Origin: Prunella strophiata
Lineage: Eukaryota > Chordata > Aves > Passeriformes > Prunellidae
Length of the DNA: 64,000 nt
NCBI GenBank assembly: GCA_036583965.1
Contig: JAZBQD010000014.1
Coordinates: 3,114,191-3,178,190, forward strand
Reading direction: 5' to 3'
The position numbers and the translations under genes are program-made. The stretch's first letter is position 1; every line of letters starts with the position of its first letter. The notes below the pieces were generated by a model that was not told where the DNA came from, did no database searches, and worked only from the letters and a program-made list of their open reading frames with translations. This document shows, piece after piece, positions 13,190 to 23,596 of this stretch.

Positions 13190-13468
13190 TTTTGTTTTAT
13201 TTTGTTTTCTTTTGTTTTCTTTTGTTTTCTTTTGTTTTCTTTTGTTTTCTTTTGTTTTCTTTTGTTTTCTTTTCTTGTTTTCTTTTCTTGTTTTCTTTTC
13301 TTGTTTTCTTTTGCTTTCTTTTGTTTTCTTTTGCTTTCTTTTTGTTTTCTTTTGTTTTCTTTTGTTTTCTTTTGTTTTCTTTTGTTTTCTTTTGTTTTCT
13401 TTTGTTTTCTTTTGTTTTCTTTTCTTGTTTTCTTTTCTTGTTTTCCTTTTCTTGTTTTCTCTTGTTTT
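13190..13468. repeat. TTTTG/TTTTC decamer array
   Basis: About 280 bp is made of the 10-bp unit TTTTGTTTTC, with interspersed TTTTCTTG and TTTGC variants. The unit and its variants contain few stop codons on this strand, so frames rich in Phe, Val, Leu, Cys and Ser run through it (for example 12964-13899). These frames are artefacts. One strand is almost pure T with isolated G and C, a composition prone to slippage. Confidence 0.92.
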
Positions 13469-14322
13469 GCTCAGTGCTGAGCAGTGTGGCCAGCCACCGA
13501 ACCTGGGCTGTCCCAGTGCCAGCTGCTCGTGGCCTCAGTGCTGGTCAGCCACTGAGACCCTGTGGGTTTTTGGGCTGTCTGGATTCTAACAGGGCTCCTC
13601 TGGGGCTCTTCCCCTGCCAGTTTAAAGAGAACCCTCCCAGGCAGCAGGTGAGACCCCTGGTGCCCTCCCTCCCTCAGCCTTTGTGGCACAGGCAGGAGTC
13701 AGCTCCTGCTGCCCTCCCCACCCCATCCCACTGTGAGAGTTTTTCCAGTGGCAGGGAGGGAGGAAGGCAAGCCAGGAGCAAATTCAGCTGTGATTTTCAA
13801 TGGACAGATCTTGCAGGGGAAATGGCCCCTTTTTTGGTTTTCTGGCTGGATTCAGCAGCAGGAGAGCCTGCAGTTAATCAGCTCTGCCTTTGCCACTAGT
13901 TCTCACAGCAGCTGCAGCCACCTCCCAGAGGAGGCACAGATGATTCAGCTGCTGGACAAACAAGGGATTAACACAATAATATTAAGGAAGAAATATCACC
14001 ACGAGCTCCTACTCCTTTGCCCTCTCCCCTTATGCAAAGCTGTGTTAAAAACAGGTCTTGGCTGGAGCTTTAGAGAGGAACATTTGCCACGGGGAGCTGG
14101 AAGACTGGGAGGAGAGTCAGGGCTTCCTTTGGCCAGAGCACAGCTGGGAAGGAGGCAGCAGACTCTGCTCTGCTCATGCATGGCCAGAAGCCCTTCCCAC
14201 CTCCAGCTTTTTGGCATGCTGGGCTGGAGAGAGCTCATGGCAGTGTTTTTGGGGGAAGGCTGGGGGCAGCCCCAGCAGGAGTGAGCTCCTTGTGTGCCCT
14301 GGGCAGCTCAGGATGGTCAGGT

Positions 14323-14745
14323 GTACCCTGCTGAAGAAAGATGACTCTCATCTGAAGGGAATGATTGGTATTTGTGACTCCATTGATGTAGGACATTGAA
14401 GACTTGTTGTATTATGTTATATAAAATTATGTTATACTATACTATATTAAAGAGATAGAGATACTAAAGAATGTTAAAAAGATGCTAAAAGAAAACCTGT
14501 GACTCTTTCTAGAGTCCTGGCATAGCTTGGCTCTAATTGAGTCAATTAGTCTTAATAACTCATACTGGAATCCAATCAAGGATTCCCTTCAGATGAATAA
14601 TCTCCAGAATACATCCCACAAACACAGGAGCAGTAAAGGAGATAAGAATTGTTTCGGTTATTCTTTTCTCTACTTCTCAGTAAACCTTTAGAAAAAAAAT
14701 GATACCTGACTTTTCTCTGTAAGGAGAAATGAAACAACAGTACCC
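14323..14745 (+). mobile_element. Complete solo LTR with 6-bp target-site duplication
   Basis: The element at 14329-14739 (411 bp) begins TG and ends CA. It is bracketed by identical GTACCC hexamers at 14323-14328 and 14740-14745. The interior, including GTGACTCTTTCTAGAGTCC, a CAATCAAGG segment and GAGATAAGAATTGTTT, resembles an abundant passerine ERV LTR family as I remember it. A 6-bp duplication is the size expected of class II (ERVK-like) integrases. There is no internal coding region, so this is the product of LTR-LTR recombination. The plus orientation comes from the remembered family layout and is less certain than the boundaries. Confidence 0.8.
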
Positions 14746-15969
14746 CAGCATCACTTCATGCCAGTGGGGAGAGCCCTGAGGGAAGTGGCTCCTTCCCTTC
14801 ACTGCCCCAGCCCTTCCCCTTCCTAGGCAGTGGCTGAAGCCTGCCCAAGGCCAAAGCAGAGTGAGTGGGAAGCTGGAAAATGTGGGAATGCAGTTCCTTC
14901 ACTGGCTTGCAGGGTCTCAGTGCACCAGGGATCCAGGCTGCTCTCTGACCCTGAAAAACCTCTTTGGCTGTAAATAAGGAATATCTCAAGGTATCTGCTT
15001 AGGAAGGAGGCACAAGAGGGACACCTGGCAGTCCTGCACTTCCCTGCTCAGTCCTGACAAGGAAACAGCTGCTGAAGTCCCTGAGCATTGTCTGCCCTTG
15101 TGTGATCCAAGGGGCTTAAGAGGGAAGAGGGTTGCAGTTGTCATCCAATTAGAAGTGCCCAGGCAGCACTCAGATGAAATCCTCTGCTGGATATGATCTG
15201 CATTTTCACAGAGCAGCCCACCATGGCAGCCAAGAGGGAGATTTGGGCATTTGAAGGACATGCATTATCCCCCACAGCTGGAAGGAAATTATTTGGGACT
15301 GCAGTTGTCCTTCACTGTTCCTTAGTATTGTTTAATACTCCCATTTCAGCAGTGCCCTGAGGCTTTGACAAAGACCTGGCAATGAGCTGGAGTGCAGTCA
15401 GCCTGCTCTTGCTCTTCCTGCAGTGGTGCCCTGTTACTGGAGAAATCACCTGCTCCTCCAGGTCTCCTCTGCTTTCCCCAGCTCTGCTTTGTCCAGCACG
15501 TGGCATGTTGTCAGCTCACCCTCTGCTTACTAGAGATTTATGCATTGCCTCTCAGCTGTCAGTATTGATTTTGGATTTGTATGTGCTTCTGGAGATGCAA
15601 ATGCTGAGCATATGCTGCCTGCTATGGGTGGCAGAAGGTAGATGGGGAGAATAATATTGTTCTTTATCTAGAACTTCACAGATTTTAAAAACTGCTACAC
15701 ATTCTTTAATTTCTAGTATTGAGATTAGTAATAGATATATATCTTGGAACTTACTACATCAGTTTGCTCTCCTTGTGCCACCCACTAGATTTATAATGTT
15801 TTATGGTTGTTGTCACAGCCAATTGTTCTGCCCAGCCACTGATCTTGAGGTGATATGTCCCAAACCTGGATCCCTTACCCAGTCAGTGCCCTGGTAGAAT
15901 GTGGGTAGCAATAATCCAGGTGACCTCATGCAATTTCCATAAGGCAAAGCTTTGCTTAATCCAGTCAGG

Positions 15970-16017
15970 AAAAAAAAAAAAAAAAAAAAAACAAAACAAC
16001 AAACAAACAAACAAAAA
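15970..16017. repeat. Poly-A followed by CAAA microsatellite
   Basis: 22 A are followed by CAAA/CAAC-type units to about 16017. Simple repeat. Confidence 0.9.
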
Positions 16018-19000
16018 CCACCTCCATAGAAATAATCAGGAATTATTTTAAAAGAAGAAAAATACACCAATACCTGTGTCACATCACCTTGTGAATGTTA
16101 TTCTAGTGCAACTCTCTGATCTTCCCACTTAAATATTCACAAAGATTGATCTTTCTACTACTAAAGATAAACACAGGTTATTCAGTGTCCCTAGGAATAC
16201 ATGGGTCCTCTTTAGCAAGTAGCATTAAAAATCTGAAAAAAAGAGAAAATTTTGTAAAAATATCTAGATTAAGGAAAGTGGGAAATGTGGATGTACAGAA
16301 TAAAGAGCTTGAGCCAGAAAACAACAAAGGAGATTGGGAGTATCAGTTGTAAAGTCTTAATTTATTCTAAGAGATAAATAACTGGGGCTTTTATAATTGT
16401 TTACTCACTCCTAACAAAAATAACTCTTGTGCAGAAGCCTGCTGGATTTGTAAAAATGGTTTGTTTAATTTGCAAAGCATTTGTGAAGCATATGATCACT
16501 GTGGAATTGTAATGCTTACAAACACCACCTGTTGAGGAAAGTAAGTGTTAATATTTCCTAATTTCACGGGGAGAAATGGAGAATGAGGAGATTAGTCTCA
16601 GACTAGATTCTGAAAACTAAGCATTTCTGCTTCCTGTGCCATTGTCTGCAGGCATTGGCCCATGGAATGGAGATGTCCTTTCCACCACAGGAAATGCAGG
16701 ATGCAGAAAGGCTTCCAGAGAAGTCATTGATGACAGCTCAAAGAAAAGATCTGCAGGTGCTGTAAGCAGTAAGTAATCACACAGCCAGTATTTGCCATAT
16801 TTTCCTTTGCTCATGTATATTAATCCAATCTCATAAATTCATGTAATTTTTCAATACACCATGTTGACTATTTTTAGTTTCTGGATTCAGCAGAAAAGTG
16901 TGGGATCTTGACAATGCAGATTCTTGACAACTCACAAACTCTTTCACCTCGTTTGTTTGTATGTTTGTTTGTTTTCCTCTCAGGTAGTATATTAAGGCTT
17001 ACTAAATTGTTGAAAACTTTTTTGCAACTCAAGAAGCCAAACAGTTAATTAAATTTTGCAGCCAAGGGTCTTCTTCTTCTTCCTTCCCTTGCATTTAGTT
17101 AGCAACTTACAGCTGCTGTGAGTATGTGGGCAGTTCTGATCCTGTAATATTCAGATGCTTACTTTGTTCTAAGGGATTGTTTGGTGTGCAATGTGATGAA
17201 AAATCTGATTTCTTGTCTTCTCTGAGCTAGGATAGGTGCTGGATGGTCCTCCCCTGCCCTGGTGATAATTCAGTGTCATATTTAGAGTGACCAGTTTAGC
17301 TGAGTACATTTTCATCAAAGCTAGCATGAAAATAACTATCTGTTAAGTTAGATGTCCATGATTTTTTTTTTTTTAATGGTTAATGTTGGAACAAATAGTA
17401 TCCCATATTGATTCTGTAATTAAGACATGCATATGTTGGCTCCAAAGATCCCTAATTACTGCTTTGGGGATGGTGTTAGAAGAGAATTCTGTACAGTTGC
17501 TGCAAAGACAGTAGAGGAGTTTAATCTGAAGTATAGGCAAAGTTTAGAATAGTAGCTTTGGACCTCCATTTATCTTGTGAGTTCTCATCCACAGGAATTA
17601 CTGCAAGAGTGCATTATCCTACATGTTCTATTTAAAAAGTGATAGATATTTATATTTTGGATGTAGCTTTTCTACTCTGGGCTTCCTCTTCTCGATTAAA
17701 TCAATGACAGGACTCCCATAGATTTTATTGGCGTGGTCTCAAGACCCAAATAATGGATGCTGCTCTTGCTGAAAATGGATTTCATTATGTAATTCCTGTC
17801 ATCCAAAGACTCCTGAAGCATCCCAGACTACATGAGCCAAGTTCAGCACCGTGAGGGATTCTTAAGACCAAGCATAAAGCTTTGTCAAAAAAAGACAAAG
17901 TGTGGGTGTGTCAGTGAAAACCTCCCACAGCAGATTTTTGTGGCTGGGATGTGTGCTGCTGCCCTTTGTGTTGGTGGGATGGCAGAACACAGGGACCAAG
18001 GAGCACATGGCACAGGGATAAAAATTCAGATTCCACGGAGCTTCCAGCCCCAGGGTGCCAGAGGCTGGTGGCAGACTGCAGAAAAAGAGCAGTGGTGAGC
18101 TGGGTTAGGCACACAAGACAAAATGGCTACAGCCTGCCAATGACTTCAAGAGTCATTTTAAAATTATCCCTGGGTGGATGCTGCCTGGAGTTGTGGGCAG
18201 GGTTTGAAGGGATGCTTCCCGTCTGCATGCTGGCACTCGTGCAAACAGCAAGAGTTAAAAATTAACAAGCTGAGGACAAGTCAAAATACACTCCCTGTCT
18301 GTAAATCAAAAAGCACTGCTTCAAGCTCAGCCAAATCTGGCTGCTCCCTTATCCCCCACAACCACCATCATAATTACAGCAGCTGATTTTCCTCACACCC
18401 ACCTCAGAGATTTCTGGGGGTTTTGGCCAGGTTTGCATCCCCATATGATTCAGCCTACTTTTACTTATGTTTAGCTCATTGTGTAATAAGTGCAACTTAC
18501 ATAAGCTAGGGACTGTGGCTCCAGCTCCATAAACCTTCATCAAAAATAGGAGTTTGGAAGCAGAATAACAACTCGTGTCACTTTTTCCTTTAGCGCCGAT
18601 ACAGAATCAGCCTCTTTGGACTAAATGCTCAGCTCTTTCAAAGCTGGGCAGAGCCATTAATTCCTGCTCAACTAAGCTAATTTACACCTTGCTGAAGGCC
18701 TGGTTCTCATCAATAAGTGTCCCAGTGTTGAGATCCTGACAGTAACGAGTCAAAAAGAACAGGGATGGAATTTTGACACCTTAAATTCACAGGGAGTTTT
18801 CTCATTACCACCAGATAAACCCTCACCTCAGCCCAGAACAACCAGCTATTCAAAGTAAAAGACAGACCCTGCTGTGTATCTCTGTTCCTGTCCTGAAACT
18901 GTTCCCACCAGAACAGCCAGCAGTTCCTGCTCCAGCTCATTTTATCTGCAAAAGGTAAATAGAAGCTGCCAGCTCCTCACAAGAAGAGGTCTGAGAGCCT

Positions 19001-19995
19001 TGCTGAACTGATACAAGCTGAAATCAGTGAGCTACACATGCATGGAACAGTTCCACAGGGCCCAGACCACAATAAGATTAACTGTGTTTCACTAGCACCT
19101 CAGCAGCCAAGGATGTGTTTCCTTGCAGAAGGAAAATAAAATATATACTCTAAAATACAGAGTAAGAAAGCTTATGAAGAAGTCAGTGCTATCCACAGGA
19201 TACCTGCTGAATGATGTTTTATAAAGATTAAAATAATTGCACTGGCATCTTTTGGGGTGATATTGCTTCTACAATTATATATAAATACTTTCAGTTGTTG
19301 GGTGAGTCTGTGATCACTGTTAGGTTGATGTAGATCCAGCATTGTGCTGCTGCAGTCAATAGTTATTGCAAAGTTATGCTGCAGTGGGGACCAGGCTCTG
19401 GTCCTGTATTTTAGAACATGTGTGTTCTTGTAAATTCAGTGGGTTTTACTTCATGAAGAGAAATTGATAAAAGCATGGCTTGCAGTGAAGGAGTTAAAAA
19501 GTACAGTCCCAAAAGGGCTGAGCTACAACCCAGGCAGTTTCTGTATTTAAGGATTTATTTTTTCAGTGTCTCTGTACCTTCAAGTTTTTGTTTTTTTATT
19601 TTGAGGGTTTTTTTCTTTTGCTTTTACAATTTAATCTTCTCCATAATGGGACAAACACAAAGCCTTGGTTGGAAATCTCCCCCTAGCCTGTTGCAATATT
19701 TATAAAGCTGTGCTTTTTAAACATGCTGCGAGATGGGCTTAGTAAAACAAAAGGCATTATAATTTATTGTTCCAAGATTATTGATTCAATAAATTAACAA
19801 TAATTTCCATGGAGGGTAGGAGCCCTGGCACTATAAAAATTTATTTATCTGCACTTTAACTAGCATTGATTAGAGTATTCAAATTGTCCCAGTGCTATAT
19901 AATTGCTCTTTATAGGTGGAATGTCCTCTGCTGTGCAGGAGACAGTAAAATAAACATTCAGCTAGAAGTGACAATGGCTCTTTTAAAAGCCAGGT

Positions 19996-20061
19996 TCTTT
20001 TTTTTTTTCTTCTTTCTTTTTTTTTTTTTTCTTCTTTCTTTTTTTTTTTTTTTTTTTTTTT
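19996..20061. repeat. T-rich tract with repeated CTTCTTTC interruptions
   Basis: This is a 66-bp almost pure pyrimidine run. CTTCTTTC interruptions recur twice before a final run of more than 20 T. On the minus strand it reads as a lysine/glutamate run in an open frame that is otherwise featureless. Confidence 0.9.
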
Positions 20062-21059
20062 GTAAGAGGACAGAAAGAGTTTGTGTAATGCTTTCCAAAC
20101 ACAGCCAGCTTTGGCCAAGCTACCTTTTGCAACATTGCAAGGACAGACAAGCAAAAGATTGCTAAAGGTTGCTATTGTTCTGAGAGGCACAAGGCACAAC
20201 CACAGCAGTTATATCTTTATATTTGACTATATCCACACGAAGAAGCCTTTTTCTGCTGCTGCTCTAAAGAGCCATTCTCTGTTGCACTGAAGTGCCAGGT
20301 GGAATTTTTTGTTGCACACGTTTTTCCCTTTCTCCCTTTTGTTTCTAAAGTGCCCACTGAACCTGTTCAAGGTAACTCTGAAGCTATTGTAGATATGTTA
20401 ATAATTCAATCAAAACAAGGCACACTTCCTGATTCACATTCACCAGGCAGGCTTGCTCAGAAAGGAACATTTTGCCACCGTGGAGAACAATAGCTGGTTT
20501 AGTTCACAAGCAATTGTGTTTTTCTTATGTAAAATACTTAAGACAGTTACATTTTTCAGACATGGAGCTCTGACAGGTCTATCTTCTGATACTTATGATA
20601 ACCCTGCTTTTATTTTACAGCTCTGTTGATGGAGAAGATTAACAGCACTTTTTTCCCTCTTTTGGCTTTAATAAAACATCCAACTGCTAGAAATGTCACT
20701 TAGAACCACGAGATTGCAATAATGAAAACAAATTATGCATCTTAGTAACCCAAGGTGGATGATTAATGCAGGCTTTAAATGATTGTTTGTGTTAAATTGT
20801 TTCTCCAAACGCAATTCAGGAATTTGAAGTTGTCAGATTAACTGCTGTATTTACTGGTCTGTTTGATTAGGTGAGCATAGTTTTATATTCCCTCTTGGAG
20901 ACCTAAATAGCAACCATTTCCTACCAAAACAGCACACAAAACAAAGGCCCCATTCAGAGGACTCTTCAGAGTGGGCAATGCTCTATAGCCCTTTGTATCC
21001 TGAAACAACATGGTTACTGAAGTGCCTCTAAAAGGTGCAACAGAATTTAAAAAGAAAAT

Positions 21060-21330
21060 AATAATGGCCATTATAATAATAATAGTTGGAATATTATGTT
21101 TTTTCTAGGAGTAAATATATTCCATCATCGATTAATGGATTAATTTCATTAATGAGCTTAAAGACATCTCTCAGAGTCCTTTATGATTAATACTGTAAAA
21201 TTGGGTTTAATGAATGCTTCTCAAAGGATGGCTAATATTCATGTGAAACTGTAATCCCCACTGCCAGAGTTTGTCCACTCTGGACGCTTTTCATGAGCAT
21301 CCATGGAGTTGAATTTTAATAAGCATTCAT
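21060..21330. promoter_or_regulatory. Candidate regulatory block with homeodomain-type sites
   Basis: AT-rich, non-repetitive sequence with a dense group of ATTA/TAAT cores at 21129-21157. These include TAATGGATTA at 21133-21142, which fits a paired-class homeodomain dimer site (two TAAT halves facing each other, two bases apart) and also contains a GGATTA core. A regulatory role is inferred from motif clustering alone, and such cores are common in AT-rich DNA. Confidence 0.25.
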
Positions 21331-22437
21331 AGGAAATGGATTCTAGGCTTGGACATCCCAATTTTTAGCCAAAGTGAATTTTAATTTCTTCTTCTTTGGG
21401 ACTTTTGCACCAGAGACTCGTTCATCAGAGACAATCAGGGCACAGGAATAATGTCATGTGTGCTCTTTCTGTTTTTGCACTCAACAAGTGCATCATAAGC
21501 ACGGCTTGAACTTTGATCATCACAGTTCAAACCTCAAAACAAATGAAGTGTTTACAGTAGATTTTGATTAAAATTGCATAGTGTCTTTCTATGTCCAGAT
21601 TAGATACTAAGAATTTTTCTCCTGGTTTGATGATAAGTGATTTATGCAACTTTCAAGAGCAGCTGGCTACCAGCTTTGCTGGGACAGTGGAAAAACACTG
21701 AGGAATAATAAATATTATTATTAACTTGTTGGTATTTCTGGGCAAAGCCAACCTGATTGCCACATCATTCCTGAGAAGGGAGGGAAATCAGAGGACACAG
21801 CATCCTTCACCTTCTCTTGATGCAATTTCTTTTATTCCTTTTGTCTGAGACAGGGTAGGGCCCCAGATCTCTGACCCACTGCAGGGTTTTTGCTCATATT
21901 TCTTTGGGGTTTTCCTTTCTAGACAAATGGGGTCCCTTCCTCATTCCTGTGGACACAGCTAGAGCAATGCAACATGTGCAACATGAGGTTTAGAGAGGCC
22001 AGAAAATGTCTGCCTTCACACTTGCTGGTCTGAGGGAATCACACATCACACGGGATGAACTCAGGTGAGATTCAGAGGGATTTTTATGCTTTTCCAGCTC
22101 AGGAAGCTATAAAGTCTTTAGCACACTGAATCCAAAGTGTTCTTGGTAAGAATACAGCTATTTCATCTTATCCTCATGGACAGATCCATGATGTTCTCTC
22201 TGATCAGCCAGAAGGTGGTACAAAAAAAAAATTGTGACTCTAGGAAGTTTTTGTGTCTCTGTGCCCTGGATTGCTAAAGCCATATTAAAGCAGCAGAAAA
22301 CTGGAAAATTCTAGTGGATGAGTTCCTGGCTATGAGGACACGGGCTCCTTCTCCAAAGGTCTTTGAGTTATAGAGTTGGAGATCTTCAGAGGATGCCCCT
22401 TTCTAGGATCTCAAGTGAATTCTGATGGATGGCTGTC

Positions 22438-22523
22438 AAAAATGGGTGTGTTGTCAAAAGGGGTGTAGTGTCCAAAAGGGGTGTACTGTGAAAAATGGGT
22501 GTACTGTCCAAAATGGGTGTACT
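22438..22523. repeat. 18-bp tandem repeat, about 5 copies
   Basis: Units of the form AAAATGGGTGTACTGTCC repeat five times with substitutions (GGGGTGTAGTG, GGGGTGTACTG). On the minus strand they produce Thr/Pro/Leu-rich short frames that have no other support. Confidence 0.85.
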
Positions 22524-23596
22524 GCTCCCCAGCCTGCTCCCAGCCCCTGGCAGCAGGGACACACAGCTGGGATGCTGGCTGCACTGTGACATCAGGAGTG
22601 ACACAAGCATGGGACAACCAGAGCTGCAGGAGCTACTTGGAGAGCATCCACAGGGCTCTCAGAGATGTCACAGGGAGGAAATGAGACATTTAAAGAGAAA
22701 CTCTCAGCCTGAGACTGGTGGTGGGGTTGGATGTGGTGCTGCTGTGACCATCTCAAGTGCTGGATGGCTGATGGCAGAGGTGTGAGCAGAGGGAGGAGCT
22801 GCCTTCATCCAGCAGGAATGTCAGAGCCCTGGGGAAAAACCAGGAAATCTATTTGTTATATTTCTTATATTTCAGTTAGGAATTTACAGCTCATATTCCT
22901 AACAAAGAGATGAGTATATTTCAGAAAGTGGTGAACTATCTCTCCTCCTTTTCTGCAGATACTTGTACCAGCCACAGAGAAAAGCAGCCTGGGAAGCTGG
23001 ACTGTGATTTGAGGGAAATGTGGATTGCAGGAAACTGCTCTGGTATTGCTTTCTGCTATTTACATTTGAAGTAAAAGTATTTCAGCTCAGTTGTGTTGCT
23101 AGAAGTGCTCCAAGCTGAGCAGCTGGATATCAACTTCCATAAAAACCTGCCTTGGTCCCTGGAGTTCTCTCCTCTGGGCTTGGATCCTTGCCATGCACCC
23201 ATCCACTCTCTGCTTGAGCTTGCAAACTCTGCCTGAGTTTATCTTTAAAGATGACTCTCATCCACTTTCTTTTATGTAGCAGTTTGCTGATTAGAACATT
23301 TGTTTCCCCTTCTTTTTCCTGGACTGATTATTACATGTAAAACTTGGTCCTAACAAGGGGACCAGATCCTAACTCTCCTCTTTGTTAAAGAACTGCCTGG
23401 CTGCAAAACTTCAGCTACTGAAAATGCCTTTCTCTGGCAAAGCAAAACAAATCCCATCACAATGAAGACACAGTTTCTGAAGGCTGTTCCACTAGAGCAG
23501 CCAGCTCTGAACAGAGCACTCAAATGATGTTCAGAGGCAGCTGGAACAACTCTGCAAACATGAAGCAAAAGTTGCACAGCCAGTGTGAATTACAGT

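Larger units (their letters stand above)
14746..23583. other. Unique, increasingly AT-rich non-coding sequence
   Basis: No gene is recognised. Open frames are short and occur on both strands. Long A/T-rich stretches with TAAT/ATTA and GATTA motifs occur at about 19700-19880 and 20690-21570. They read like non-repetitive sequence that could be conserved, but that cannot be shown without alignment. Simple repeats are listed separately. Confidence 0.55.

Noticed and set aside
12964..13899. 311-codon plus-strand frame, apparently membrane-like Phe/Leu/Val-rich protein
   Set aside because: The hydrophobic part is the TTTTG/TTTTC simple repeat. The rest has no recognisable domain, and overlapping frames exist in all phases.
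22981..22996. 16-bp match AGCAGCCTGGGAAGCT-type to the CR1 fragment at about 52810
   Set aside because: The flanking sequence does not continue the similarity, so I treat it as chance.
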